Assembly: GCF_024684275.1 (NCBI RefSeq)
Contig: NZ_JAIKXF010000055.1
Location: 113,604 to 177,603, forward strand
Origin: Ruminococcus sp.
GTDB lineage: Bacteria; Bacillota_A; Clostridia; Oscillospirales; Ruminococcaceae
DNA: 64,000 nucleotides
Direction of reading: 5' to 3'
The number at the start of each line of letters is the position of its first letter. The stretch's first letter is position 1. Below the pieces are notes generated by a model. That model had not been told where the DNA came from, ran no database searches, and saw only the letters and a program-made list of their open reading frames with translations. The position numbers were made by a program, and so were the translations under genes. This document shows positions 17,677 through 26,759 of this stretch, one piece after another.

Positions 17677-18741
17677 TTATCCTCCTGTAATAAGTCTTGC
17701 AATATCGTTATAGGTTGCGAATATCATCACTCCGAAAAGAAGGACCATGCCTGCAAGGTGTACGTAGCCCTCATGCTCTGGCTTTACAGGCTTGCGGCGT
17801 ATGAGCTCTATGAAGCAGAAAAGAAGGCGTCCGCCGTCAAGTCCCGGAACAGGAAGAAGATTGAATATACCAACGTTTATGGTTATAAGGGCTGTCATAT
17901 ATATAAGCTTGTAGATAGCGTCAGCTATAGACTCGTTATTCTTGGTCTGCTCGCTGATAGCTGTTACAACGCCTACAGGTCCCGAAACGTCCTCCTTGTG
18001 GAGCTGTCCCGTCAGCATCTGCTTCAGTGAAAGTCCGACGATATGGCTCATGGACATGAAGATGTCTCCCGAGCCCTTTATCACGGTAAGCGGAGTCTTA
18101 TCCTTGTAAACAACGCCGAAGTCGATAACTCCGCCGCCCTCTGCCTTATCCTCAAAGAATACATCGTTAAGTGTGAGCCTTTTTCCGTCACGCTTTACAA
18201 CTACCTTGTGTCCCTCGCTGCTGGATATGGAATCAAAGATGTAATTGAGGTCAAGAGTGCTGTATATTCTTGTGCCGTCAATGGATATGAGCTTATCACC
18301 GTGGCGCAGTCCTGTTTCGTAGCTCTCGGCATAATAAGTTACAGTACCGTCATCGTTGCGCTGACCGCTGAATCCCTTGATAGCAGTTGTAGGCACCTGA
18401 TCCATCATGCATACAAGTATCATAAGCATGACTATACCAAGCACGAAATTCATTGCTGCACCTGCCACAAGAACTATCATACGCTTCCACAGCTTTGCAT
18501 TGCGGAAGCTTCTCGGATCGACGTTGGTGGAATCCTCTCCCTCCATAGCACAGTAACCGCCTATGGGCAGGGCTCTCAGAGAATATTTTGTCTCACCCTT
18601 CTGCTTCTGGAGAAGCTTGGGTCCCATACCGACTGAAAACTCCAGCACCTTTATGCCGCTTAGCTTAGCACATATAAAATGTCCGAATTCGTGAACTGTC
18701 ACTATTAGTCCGAATATAAGTATCGCAATAATAATACCCAT
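17677..18741 (-). CDS. rseP: Site-2-type intramembrane zinc protease
   Basis: The 354-residue protein has HEFGH in the first membrane helix (VTVHEFGHFICAK) and the second metal motif PGLDGGRLLF near residue 295, with a PDZ domain between (about 125-220). These enzymes cleave membrane-spanning anti-sigma factors and signal-peptide remnants (RasP/RseP). The position between dxr and rnz within the isoprenoid/phospholipid operon is common in Firmicutes and many other bacteria. Confidence 0.93.
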   Translation of the reverse strand: MGIIIAILIFGLIVTVHEFGHFICAKLSGIKVLEFSVGMGPKLLQKQKGETKYSLRALPIGGYCAMEGEDSTNVDPRSFRNAKLWKRMIVLVAGAAMNFVLGIVMLMILVCMMDQVPTTAIKGFSGQRNDDGTVTYYAESYETGLRHGDKLISIDGTRIYSTLDLNYIFDSISSSEGHKVVVKRDGKRLTLNDVFFEDKAEGGGVIDFGVVYKDKTPLTVIKGSGDIFMSMSHIVGLSLKQMLTGQLHKEDVSGPVGVVTAISEQTKNNESIADAIYKLIYMTALITINVGIFNLLPVPGLDGGRLLFCFIELIRRKPVKPEHEGYVHLAGMVLLFGVMIFATYNDIARLITGG

Positions 18742-18767
18742 GTTGCCTTTTCCTTTCTTAATGCAGC

Positions 18768-19919
18768 TTATTCAGCCGCGATACGCTCCCTTACGTATGA
18801 CCTTGCCGCAGTATCGGCTTTCATTACATCATCATAGCTCTTTATTTCAGCGGGCTTGAACCTTTCAAGCACCGATGATACCATTTCGCCTATCTCTATA
18901 AAACGTATCTCGTCATGGAGAAATGCCTTTACTGCTTCTTCGTTAGCAGAATTTACAAGGCAGGGATAAGCTCCGCCGCGCTTTATGGCTTCGATAGCTG
19001 CGGACAGACACTTGAAGGTGTCATAGTCGGGCTTTTCAAAGGTGAGCTTTCCGTAATCCGTCAGTGAAAGGCGTCCCGTAGGACAGCTCATTCTGTCAGG
19101 ATAAAGAAGGGCATACTGTATCGGTATCTTCATATCGGGAACGCCCATTTGCGCTATTACCGAGTAATCGTTGTACTCAACAGCAGAGTGGACAACGCTC
19201 TGGCGGTGTACCACTATCTCTATCTGGTCGGGTGTGAGGTCAAAGAGCCATTTTGCCTCGATGAATTCAAGTCCTTTATTCATAAGTGTAGCAGAGTCGA
19301 TGGTTATTTTATTACCCATTTCCCAATTTGGGTGGTGGAGCGCCTGAGCCTTTGTTACGCTTTTCAGCTCCTCATAGCTTCTGCCGAAGAATGGTCCGCC
19401 CGAAGCAGTCAGGATTATCTTGCTGAGCTGAGAGCGCTTGTTGCCCTGCAAGCACTGGAATATAGCCGAATGCTCGCTGTCCACGGGATATATCCTTACT
19501 CCCTTGTCAGCAGCAGCCTTCATTACAAGCTCGCCGCCAGCCACAAGAGTCTCCTTATTGGCAAGAGCAAGGTCCTTGCCTGCGTCTATGGCAGTAAGTG
19601 TGGGAAGAAGTCCCACCATACCCACAACTGAATTGAGGACGATATCAGCTTCTTCAAGAGAAGCCAGCTTGCAAAGTCCCTCCATGCCGCTGTAGAGCTT
19701 TACATCAAGGTCAGCGATACGGCTTTTCAGCTCGCCGTACTTCTCCTCGTTATAAATGCAGGCGTATGCAGGTCGGAATTTCCTTATCTGCTGCTCTAAT
19801 GCCTCAACACTGCTGTGAGCGGCAAGGGCAGCGACTTTGAGTCCGTGCTTCTCACAGACCTCCAGCGACTGAGTACCTATGGAACCTGTCGAACCGAGTA
19901 TCGACACCGTTTTATTCAT
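18768..19919 (-). CDS. dxr: 1-deoxy-D-xylulose 5-phosphate reductoisomerase
   Basis: Dxr (383 residues) converts DXP to MEP using NADPH and a divalent metal. Visible motifs: nucleotide site ILGSTGSIGTQSLEV, LANKETLVAGG, the metal/substrate site PVDSEHSAIFQCL, LTASGGPFF, and SATLMNKGLEFIEAKWLF. The C-terminal helical domain is complete. It starts about 100 bp after cdsA; a hairpin lies in the gap. Confidence 0.97.
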   Translation of the reverse strand: MNKTVSILGSTGSIGTQSLEVCEKHGLKVAALAAHSSVEALEQQIRKFRPAYACIYNEEKYGELKSRIADLDVKLYSGMEGLCKLASLEEADIVLNSVVGMVGLLPTLTAIDAGKDLALANKETLVAGGELVMKAAADKGVRIYPVDSEHSAIFQCLQGNKRSQLSKIILTASGGPFFGRSYEELKSVTKAQALHHPNWEMGNKITIDSATLMNKGLEFIEAKWLFDLTPDQIEIVVHRQSVVHSAVEYNDYSVIAQMGVPDMKIPIQYALLYPDRMSCPTGRLSLTDYGKLTFEKPDYDTFKCLSAAIEAIKRGGAYPCLVNSANEEAVKAFLHDEIRFIEIGEMVSSVLERFKPAEIKSYDDVMKADTAARSYVRERIAAE

Positions 19920-19991
19920 TATATTTTCCCCTTTTCGCGGAAATAACTTCCGAATGGTTATTTTGACAAAGTCCTTTATAAAATGCGAAAG

Positions 19992-20011
19992 GGACTATCC
20001 GTGAATAGTCC
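19992..20011 (-). other. Intercistronic hairpin between cdsA and dxr
   Basis: A 7-bp perfect stem (19992-19998 with 20005-20011) sits in the roughly 100-bp gap upstream of dxr. On the minus strand only a short U-run follows (CTTTC), so it may be a weak attenuator or an mRNA-processing site. Nothing else is recognised in this gap. Confidence 0.4.
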
Positions 20012-20023
20012 GTTTCAGCAATA

Positions 20024-20902
20024 TCACTGTACGCCGAATATGGCGATAAATGCATAAAATGTAGGCAGCACGAAAAGAACGCTGTCAAAGCGGTCCATAA
20101 GTCCGCCGTGACCGGGCATTATCTTTCCGTAGTCCTTGAAGCCTATCTGGCGCTTTACCATAGATGCAGAAAGGTCGCCAACTGTACCGATAATGGCGCA
20201 TACTGCACCCGTAATGCAGGCAATAACAGCTCTCTTTGCAGTAAAGCCGTAGTAGACAGAAAACGCAATAGCGTAAACGACAGCCGTTGTAAGGATACCG
20301 CCAACAAGTCCCTCGATAGTCTTCTTGGGGCTTATCTCGGGGCAGAGCTTGTGCTTACCTATGGCAACGCCTGTGAAGTACGCTCCCGTATCTGCTATCC
20401 ATGCACCGCAGAGTCCCATGATAAGCAGGAAAAGTCCGCTTTCATGGTCACAGCGCTCTATGCGCACCATAGTGGTCATAGCCTGAGGCACAAGTACCAT
20501 TACAGCAAGTACGAAAAATACCTGCTCGTAGCGTATCTCCTTATGCTTCCTGAGCCATGTAATGAACACAACAAAGGCACAGAGCAGTATTATACCGAAT
20601 ACATATAAATTGTATTTGTCCGCATAGCGCCATGACTTAAACTCAAAATGTCCGGGATATCCCACTCCTATAACATTGATCGTTGTCAGCACGCCATACA
20701 GTATCGGTACGGCAATTCCGCAAGCCTCCGCCGCAATGAGTATGGGCAGGCACTTGTGGAGCTTCACTGCACGGATAAGCTCAAAGAGCATTACTGCGAT
20801 GATAGCCGCAACTGCTATGGGCAGTACTATCGTATCATGAAAAAACAGTACTGCACCGAGAAGTACAACGCCTACTGCTCCCGAAATGATTCGTGTAAGC
20901 AT
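20024..20902 (-). CDS. cdsA: Phosphatidate cytidylyltransferase
   Basis: This 292-residue polytopic membrane protein makes CDP-diacylglycerol from phosphatidate and CTP. About eight hydrophobic segments are visible and the family signature near the C-terminus reads VGDLSASMVKRQIGFKDYGKIMPGHGGLMDRFDS. The ATG at 20902 overlaps the uppS stop in an ATGA arrangement and has GGAGG six bases upstream. Confidence 0.95.
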   Translation of the reverse strand: MLTRIISGAVGVVLLGAVLFFHDTIVLPIAVAAIIAVMLFELIRAVKLHKCLPILIAAEACGIAVPILYGVLTTINVIGVGYPGHFEFKSWRYADKYNLYVFGIILLCAFVVFITWLRKHKEIRYEQVFFVLAVMVLVPQAMTTMVRIERCDHESGLFLLIMGLCGAWIADTGAYFTGVAIGKHKLCPEISPKKTIEGLVGGILTTAVVYAIAFSVYYGFTAKRAVIACITGAVCAIIGTVGDLSASMVKRQIGFKDYGKIMPGHGGLMDRFDSVLFVLPTFYAFIAIFGVQ

Positions 20903-21651
20903 CACACACCTCCGAAGCGGCGGTTTCTGTGAGCGTACTCGATAAGAGCCTTGTCAAGCTCCTCGGGAGTGAAATCAGGCCAGAGAACGTCTGTATAATA
21001 GAACTCCGCATATGCACTCTGCCAGATGAGGAAGTTTGATATTCTCTGCTCACCGCTTGGTCGGATAAGCAGGTCAACATCAGGATAGCCTGCTGTATAT
21101 AGGTTATCGGAGATAGTCTGCTCTGTTATATCCTCGGGGCGTATCTCGCCCTTTGCAGCCCTTTCAGCAAGAAGCTTTGCCGCATGAGTTATCTCGTCAC
21201 GTCCTCCGTAATTTACTGCCATGAGAATGGTCATCTCATCATAATCGGCTGAATCAGCCTCCAGCTTTTCCATTTTCTCACGAATATCATCAGCAAAGGC
21301 GCTCTTGTCGCCGAGAAAGACCATTCTTGTATTCTCGCTGAGGAAGTTTCTTACGTCAGCAAGGTAATCACGGAAAAGGTTCATAAGAGCGCCTACCTCT
21401 TCCTGTGAGCGCTTCCAGTTCTCTGTTGAGAATGCATAGAAGCTTATGGCCTTGAGTCCGATGTCCTTGCAGTGACGTACAATAGTACGGAAGTTCTTAG
21501 CTCCCTCACGGTGTCCCAGTGAACGGGGCAGACCGCGCTTCTTAGCCCATCTGCCATTTCCGTCCATAATAAAAGCTACGTGCTCGGGAAGCTTTTCGGG
21601 GAGCACCAGCTCAGATGATCCTGTTTTATCTTTCTTACCAAATAATGCCAT
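20902..21651 (-). CDS. uppS: Undecaprenyl diphosphate synthase
   Basis: This cis-prenyltransferase (249 residues) builds the C55 lipid carrier for peptidoglycan. The family signature HVAFIMDGNGRWAKKRG (catalytic Asp in MDG) is near residue 27, YAFSTENWKR follows, and the C-terminal RPSGEQRISNFLIWQSAYAEFYY is intact. It joins the MEP-pathway genes to cell-wall synthesis in the same transcript. Confidence 0.97.
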   Translation of the reverse strand: MALFGKKDKTGSSELVLPEKLPEHVAFIMDGNGRWAKKRGLPRSLGHREGAKNFRTIVRHCKDIGLKAISFYAFSTENWKRSQEEVGALMNLFRDYLADVRNFLSENTRMVFLGDKSAFADDIREKMEKLEADSADYDEMTILMAVNYGGRDEITHAAKLLAERAAKGEIRPEDITEQTISDNLYTAGYPDVDLLIRPSGEQRISNFLIWQSAYAEFYYTDVLWPDFTPEELDKALIEYAHRNRRFGGV

Positions 21652-21661
21652 ATTCCACCAA

Positions 21662-22216
21662 TCAAACAGTCATGATCTCTTTTTCTTTTTCTGCTACCAT
21701 TTTATCAATGTCAGCACACATCTTATCTGTAAGATCCTGAACCTTCTTTTCACAGTCCTTGAGGTCGTCCTCTGTGATCTCGGAGTTTTTCTTCATTGCC
21801 TTGTACTTTTCCATTGTGTCACGTCTGATAGAACGAACAGTTACCTTACACTCCTCGCCGTACTTCTTTATGCTCTTGCAGAGCTCCTTACGGCGATCCT
21901 CAGTGAGCTGAGGGAAAGCAAGGCGGATAACGTTTCCGTCGTTTACAGGCTGGATGCCTATATCAGAAGCCTGTATTGCCTTCTCGATAAGCTTCAGTGT
22001 AGACTTATCCCAGGGCTGGATAACCAGTATTCTTGCCTCTGATACGGATACTGCTGCCATCTGGTTCACAGGTGTGGGAGCTCCGTAATAATCCACCATA
22101 ACCTTGTCGAGAACTCCGGGGTTAGCTCTACCGGCACGGATAGAAGCAAACTCGTTTCCGAGGGCATTGAGGCTCTTGTTCATTTTTTCCTTAGCGATAT
22201 TAAGCTGTTCTTTCAT
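21662..22216 (-). CDS. frr: Ribosome recycling factor
   Basis: RRF (184 residues) splits post-termination ribosomes with EF-G. It has the expected N-terminus with the conserved FASIRAGRANPGVLDKV, the DKSTLKLIEKAI stretch and the long three-helix bundle ending KMVAEKEKEIMTV. It lies 10 bp from uppS, in the widespread pyrH-frr-uppS-cdsA order. Confidence 0.97.
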   Translation of the reverse strand: MKEQLNIAKEKMNKSLNALGNEFASIRAGRANPGVLDKVMVDYYGAPTPVNQMAAVSVSEARILVIQPWDKSTLKLIEKAIQASDIGIQPVNDGNVIRLAFPQLTEDRRKELCKSIKKYGEECKVTVRSIRRDTMEKYKAMKKNSEITEDDLKDCEKKVQDLTDKMCADIDKMVAEKEKEIMTV

Positions 22217-22237
22217 GATAGTGATTCCTTTCGTTGA

Positions 22238-22948
22238 TCAGTCCTCGGATACTACTGTTCCGATATTTGCGCCCATTACGGCGTCGTAGATATTGTCGGG
22301 ACGGCTAAGGTCAAATACCAGCATCTTCATGTTGTTGTCACGGCACATAGCAGCAGCTGTGCTGTCCATAACTGCAAGTCCCTCGCCGATGACCTGTGAG
22401 AATGTAAGTGTTTCGTATTTCTTAGCGTCGTCAAACTTATGGGGGTCCTTATCATATACTCCGTCAACGAGAGTAGCCTTGAGAAGTATATCTGCATCAA
22501 TTTCTACAGAGCGGAGTGCAGCAGCTGTATCTGTTGAGAAGAATGGGTTTCCTGTGCCGCAGCCGAAGATAACGATCCTGCCCTTGTCAAGATGTCTTAC
22601 AGCTCTGTTGCGTATATAGGGTTCTGCGATAGCTGACATCTGGAGAGCAGTCTGTACTCTTACTACACAGCCAAGTGATTCAAGTACATCTGCAAGTGCA
22701 AGTGCGTTCATTGTTGTAGCAAGCATACCGATATGGTCTGCACGAGTTCTGTCCATAGCTCCGCTTGAACGTCCTCTCCAGAAGTTGCCCCCGCCGACGA
22801 CCACTGCTACCTGAGCGCCTGCGTCAGCACACTTCTTTATGCTCTGACATATCTCTGTAACTACGTCATAGTTTAGACCTGTCTTCTTGTCACCTGCCAG
22901 AGCCTCACCGCTGACCTTTAATAATATTCTTTTATACTTTGGTTCCAT
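22238..22948 (-). CDS. pyrH: UMP kinase
   Basis: PyrH (236 residues) phosphorylates UMP to UDP. It belongs to the amino-acid-kinase fold with [10 protein letters not shown] near the N-terminus, [11 protein letters not shown] and the [17 protein letters not shown] stretch. It is the first gene of a nine-gene operon and lies just downstream of the promoter at 22981-23009. Confidence 0.97.
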   Translation of the reverse strand: MEPKYKRILLKVSGEALAGDKKTGLNYDVVTEICQSIKKCADAGAQVAVVVGGGNFWRGRSSGAMDRTRADHIGMLATTMNALALADVLESLGCVVRVQTALQMSAIAEPYIRNRAVRHLDKGRIVIFGCGTGNPFFSTDTAAALRSVEIDADILLKATLVDGVYDKDPHKFDDAKKYETLTFSQVIGEGLAVMDSTAAAMCRDNNMKMLVFDLSRPDNIYDAVMGANIGTVVSED

Positions 22949-22980
22949 ATAAGCACCTCACAAAAAATTATCTATAGTAT

Positions 22981-23009
22981 ATTTTACACTAATTTTGTAA
23001 TAATGTAAA
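22981..23009 (-). promoter_or_regulatory. Promoter of the pyrH-to-polC operon
   Basis: TTTACA (23004-23009) and TAAAAT (22981-22986) are separated by 17 bp on the minus strand, about 33 bp upstream of pyrH. From 23010 to 23156 I see only AT-rich sequence without genes. Confidence 0.7.
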
Positions 23010-23156
23010 GTATATTCCTTCAAAAAAAACATTTTTACCGAAAAAATTTACAGGAATTTTTCATTTTCAGCGCAGTATTATTTCTCAACATCTTCGATTG
23101 TATATTATGCACCAAAATGTTGAAAATTTATCGTCACTAATATTTTTTATTTTTTC

Positions 23157-23185
23157 TTGACAACTGCCGCTCACCGTGGTATAAT
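23157..23185 (+). promoter_or_regulatory. Consensus promoter of the tRNA-Ser pair
   Basis: TTGACA (23157-23162), 17-bp spacer, TATAAT (23180-23185). Both hexamers match consensus exactly, as expected of a stable-RNA promoter. Confidence 0.9.
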
Positions 23186-23215
23186 ATAAAAGCTGATTAA
23201 TTCGGCAGTAAAAAT

Positions 23216-23304
23216 GGAGAGGTATCGAAGCGGTCATAACGAGGCGGTCTTGAAAACCGTTTGACTTAACGGTCACGTGGGTTCGAATCCCACCCTCTCC
23301 GCCA
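23216..23304 (+). tRNA. tRNA-Ser (anticodon UGA)
   Basis: An 89-nt class II tRNA with a 7-bp acceptor stem (GGAGAGG with CCTCTCC), discriminator G and encoded CCA. The anticodon loop reads CTTGAAA (anticodon TGA), followed by a long variable arm and the T-arm GGGTTCGAATCCC. It is co-transcribed with the next tRNA. Confidence 0.97.
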
Positions 23305-23340
23305 TTATTTTTTATCGGTGAGTTTCTCGCTCGTCGGTTT

Positions 23341-23430
23341 GCGGATTTACCCAAGTGGTGAAGGGGCTCCCCTGCTAAGGGAGTAGGTCGGGAAACCGGC
23401 GCGAGAGTTCAAATCTCTCAATCCGCGCCA
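23341..23430 (+). tRNA. tRNA-Ser (anticodon GCU)
   Basis: A 90-nt class II tRNA with acceptor GCGGATT pairing to AATCCGC, discriminator G and encoded CCA. The anticodon loop CTGCTAA gives anticodon GCT for AGC/AGU codons. It lies 36 bp after tRNA-Ser(UGA) and shares its promoter and terminator. Confidence 0.97.
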
Positions 23431-23460
23431 AACCTGCATTCTTTGAATGCAGGTTTTTTA
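23431..23460 (+). terminator. Terminator of the tRNA-Ser operon
   Basis: An 11-bp perfect stem (23431-23441 with 23445-23455) with a 3-nt loop and a T-run begins directly after the CCA end of the second tRNA. Confidence 0.92.
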
Positions 23461-23566
23461 TTACCTTGATCACCACTCATATATCATGAATTTATTATTT
23501 TTCACATAAAACAAGTATAGTTTTCTTTATAAATATGCTATACTTTTTTCAAAGGAGGCGATCAGT

Positions 23567-24520
23567 ATGAAAAAAATGATCGGATTCAATAAGGGAGTAA
23601 ACTTCGGCGGCTGGCTATCACAGTGCAATTATGAAAAGGAGCATCTTGACTCCTTTATTACCGAAAACGACTTTAAAATCGCAGCTTCATGGGGCATAGA
23701 CCATATCCGTGTCCCATTTGACTATAATATTATCGAGAACAATGACGGCTCTTTCAACGATGAGGGCTTCGCTTACCTTACTATGGCTGTCAATGCCTGC
23801 AAGGCAAACGGACTTAATATTATACTTGACCTTCACAAGACCGCAGGCTTTTCTTTCGACTACTACGGCGAGGACGAACACGGATTCTTCGACAGCGAGG
23901 AGTATCAGGAGCGCTTCTACCGTCTGTGGGAGGAGGTCGCAAGGCGCTATGGCAGTTTAACGCCAAATGTTGCTTTCGAGCTTCTCAACGAGGTAACGGA
24001 CGCTTCATTCATCGACGCATGGAACAGGATAGCAAAGGAATGTATCCGCCGCATCAGAGCTATAGCTCCCGATGTGATCATACTTGTGGGAAGCTATTAC
24101 AACAACAGCGCAAGCACTGTTCAGTATCTGGACGAGCCCTATGATGACAACGTTTTCTACAATATGCACTGCTACGAGCCACTTAAATTCACACATCAGG
24201 GTGCTTACTGGACAGACGCTATCATTCCTGAGGAGCGCATGGCTTTTGAGGATAGTGTTACTTCAGAGGAATACTTCGAGGAGCTGTTCTCCACCGCTAT
24301 CGCTAAGGCTGAGAAGCACGGCACAGGTCTTTACTGCGGAGAATATGGCTGTATCGACGTTGTTTCTCCCGAGGATACGCTGAAATGGTACAGAACTATC
24401 AACGCCGTTTTCAGAAAACATAATATCGGCAGAGCCGCGTGGAACTATAAAGCTATGGACTTTGGTCTTTCCGACGAAAGACTCAGCGTAGTTCACGACC
24501 AGCTTATCAGCCTGCTTTAA
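23567..24520 (+). CDS. Cytoplasmic GH5-family glycoside hydrolase
   Basis: The 317-residue protein is a (beta/alpha)8 family 5 glycosidase: GVNFGGW at the N-terminus, HIRVPFDYN near 46-54, the proton donor Glu142 in ELLNEV, and the nucleophile Glu259 in YCGEYG. HCYEP (near 201) and AAWNY near the C-terminus complete the active site. No signal peptide is present, and neither carbohydrate module nor dockerin is attached, so it probably acts on imported beta-glucan or mannan oligosaccharides or on glycoconjugates inside the cell. AAAGGAGG precedes the ATG. It is a single gene between the tRNA terminator and its own terminator. Confidence 0.88.
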   Translation: MKKMIGFNKGVNFGGWLSQCNYEKEHLDSFITENDFKIAASWGIDHIRVPFDYNIIENNDGSFNDEGFAYLTMAVNACKANGLNIILDLHKTAGFSFDYYGEDEHGFFDSEEYQERFYRLWEEVARRYGSLTPNVAFELLNEVTDASFIDAWNRIAKECIRRIRAIAPDVIILVGSYYNNSASTVQYLDEPYDDNVFYNMHCYEPLKFTHQGAYWTDAIIPEERMAFEDSVTSEEYFEELFSTAIAKAEKHGTGLYCGEYGCIDVVSPEDTLKWYRTINAVFRKHNIGRAAWNYKAMDFGLSDERLSVVHDQLISLL

Positions 24521-24572
24521 TAAAAGGCTATCCCATCTGCTTTTAGGTCGGTACTAATAAAGAAGCTTTTTT

Positions 24573-24617
24573 GCCATAGTATTTCTGATGTAAGGTCAGA
24601 AGTACTATGGCGTTTTT
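24573..24617 (+). terminator. Terminator of the GH5 gene
   Basis: A 16-bp stem with one wobble pair (24573-24588 with 24596-24611) and a 7-nt loop is followed by TTTTTATT. Confidence 0.88.
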
Positions 24618-24705
24618 ATTGACAGTGCTTCAATGCCATGATATAATTGTTAATAGCATAAATCAGAATCTGACTATTTATCTTAGCAGCATAAATAAGC
24701 ACAAT

Positions 24706-24735
24706 GCCCCTGAGCACTTTAAGATGCTCAGGGGC
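24706..24735 (-). terminator. GC-rich inverted repeat, possible terminator of the sigma/regulator operon
   Basis: An 11-bp perfect stem (24706-24716 with 24725-24735) lies 45 bp past the end of the large membrane protein gene. The U-tract on the minus strand is poor (ATTGTGC), so termination here is uncertain. The remaining 24618-24780 sequence shows no gene. Confidence 0.45.
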
Positions 24736-24780
24736 AAAACTTCTATATGGGCATCAGCCTTTCACAAGGGAGATATTTTT

Positions 24781-26748
24781 TTACTGCTCTGGGGATTTTG
24801 TATAACCTGTAGGATCAAAATAGATGTATTCCAGCGGTTTGTCGATGTCTACACTCTTTACACTAACTTCACACGCCTCATTAATATCCAGAGTATGTTC
24901 TGTACTTTTCAGAACTATACCCGTTCTCAGGTCAACATATTTTTCAGCTATATAATTTGCTCCGCCAAACTCTATGACCGCACACTGTCTGCCGAGTATA
25001 TCCTCTGTTCTCTCAATATGCCAGCCATCAAAATCGTGCATCTCCAAAGTCGAGGGATAAAGACTCTCTCTGCCCAGCTGACCAAACACTGTATCTCCGA
25101 GGAATGCATAATTCTCTGCATCGCCGCTTTCATTGTAATAATCTATAACGCGGTAATTATCGGGAATAAAGCTGTTGGACGTAAATGATGTGTCTTCTTC
25201 GGATTCGATATATGTCTTTTTGATATTATCCGAATTTATCCACATATTATTATACATACACATCGTTGTATCATAGCGCGGTTCGCTGTTATTGTCTTTA
25301 TAATCCACATAGATATATCTTCCTGCATTGTCTGCCAGACAATGCCCTGTCATTTCAAATATCTCGTTCTCATAATCTCTTTTGTAATAATATGTCAGAT
25401 CAGCTGTATCGAAATATCTTGATGAATTCAGCATAAGGTGATAGATATAGCTCTTGTTTTCAAGAGTATTCCTTTCATTATAGTCTGATGCTTCAAGTAT
25501 TTTTGCAGTATACTTCTCAACATCTACCCTCTTGAATTCATATCCGCCATTGTTATTCACTCTGTCGATCTCTTCACAAACCGCGACTGCTTCGTCAAAA
25601 TTTGGATATACCAGCTGCTCGTGGAGCTGAAGCTCGCCAAATTTGCCCGCATTCTCCTGTGCGGAATCCTTGCCTTCGAGAACTGGGAATAGAGTATTAT
25701 TATTGTATACTGCCTCGCCGTCCTCATTTTCAAGAGAAATCCAGAATTCAGCGATCTTCCATACACCGTCCTCCGGAAGGAGCTCTATCTCAGCTTTAAC
25801 CTTCTCTCCGTCAGGTCTTTCATATACTCTTGCGCAGGTAACAAGCTTATCAAGGGGGACAGGCTGCTGCTCCTCATCGTAGATTATTCTGTTCATAGCC
25901 AGCAGCTCACCGCCCTCTTTAAACTCAGAGGATACAAGCTTGTAATTGCTGAAATTATACAAGCTTTCAAATCCATGTGAAATAGATGCAGCAGGTGCGC
26001 ACAGGCTCTGAGCATATATCTTGCCGTTATAGTTGATAAATGTCTTTACATACTTATTTGCCATTGAATCGTCCCTGAAGTCATAGCCCACTTCAAAGCC
26101 GCTCAGGTCTCCGCCCATGTATCTGTTACGGGATTCATAGATAAATGTATCATCAAGGAGAGCTTCTATCTCCTCAACAGTATCTATCCTCTCGTCTGTA
26201 ACAGCATAATAATACTTTGTAAGGTTCATTATTTTATCGACCTCGGGAGCGTAGTCGTCCTTATTGAAATATATTGCTTCCGAAATATCAGTGCTGCCTC
26301 CATCGGGATACTGCGGCTTTTCGAGCATCTCAAGGTTACTTACAAGCTTATCCACGGCCTCGTTATCGCTGAAGATCACTTCAGATGATGCAGGTGCAAC
26401 TGTAGTTGCAGTCACCTCAGGATCACTGCTTGAATTCATAGGCTGCACCCTTGAAGAACGTGACAGCATTACACCGCCGCATATACCTCCGAACAGCACC
26501 ACAGCTGCCGCTGCCGCAGAGAAATACCTGTAAAACTTCGGACGGCTGTAGCGCTCAACGCCCTGTGCGCTTACTATAAAGCCGTCATCGGAGCTCTCGC
26601 CCTCGCCTGCCTTTAATATATCATACTTTCTTTTGCTTATTTCATATATCTTTTCTTTTCTCTTGTCGTCCACTGCCTTATACCTCGCAGATATCTTCTC
26701 TATATCCGTATCCTTGCCGCTAAATATCATATCAAGCTCGTCTTTCAT
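24781..26748 (-). CDS. Single-pass membrane protein paired with an ECF sigma factor (putative anti-sigma factor)
   Basis: The 655-residue protein has a short cytoplasmic N-terminal region (about 1-74, charged and helical), one membrane helix (about 75-96, rich in Ala/Val/Gly) and a Ser/Thr/Pro-rich stalk, followed by a large extracellular domain of about 540 residues that I do not recognise. It is 12 bp downstream of an ECF sigma factor gene and has its own AGGAGG. The N-in, one-helix, large-outside layout is that of a membrane-bound anti-sigma factor or sensor, so I infer that the outer domain senses a polymer or envelope signal. No zinc-anti-sigma HxxxCxxC motif is visible. Confidence 0.6.
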   Translation of the reverse strand: MKDELDMIFSGKDTDIEKISARYKAVDDKRKEKIYEISKRKYDILKAGEGESSDDGFIVSAQGVERYSRPKFYRYFSAAAAAVVLFGGICGGVMLSRSSRVQPMNSSSDPEVTATTVAPASSEVIFSDNEAVDKLVSNLEMLEKPQYPDGGSTDISEAIYFNKDDYAPEVDKIMNLTKYYYAVTDERIDTVEEIEALLDDTFIYESRNRYMGGDLSGFEVGYDFRDDSMANKYVKTFINYNGKIYAQSLCAPAASISHGFESLYNFSNYKLVSSEFKEGGELLAMNRIIYDEEQQPVPLDKLVTCARVYERPDGEKVKAEIELLPEDGVWKIAEFWISLENEDGEAVYNNNTLFPVLEGKDSAQENAGKFGELQLHEQLVYPNFDEAVAVCEEIDRVNNNGGYEFKRVDVEKYTAKILEASDYNERNTLENKSYIYHLMLNSSRYFDTADLTYYYKRDYENEIFEMTGHCLADNAGRYIYVDYKDNNSEPRYDTTMCMYNNMWINSDNIKKTYIESEEDTSFTSNSFIPDNYRVIDYYNESGDAENYAFLGDTVFGQLGRESLYPSTLEMHDFDGWHIERTEDILGRQCAVIEFGGANYIAEKYVDLRTGIVLKSTEHTLDINEACEVSVKSVDIDKPLEYIYFDPTGYTKSPEQ

Positions 26749-26759
26749 GTCATAACCTC

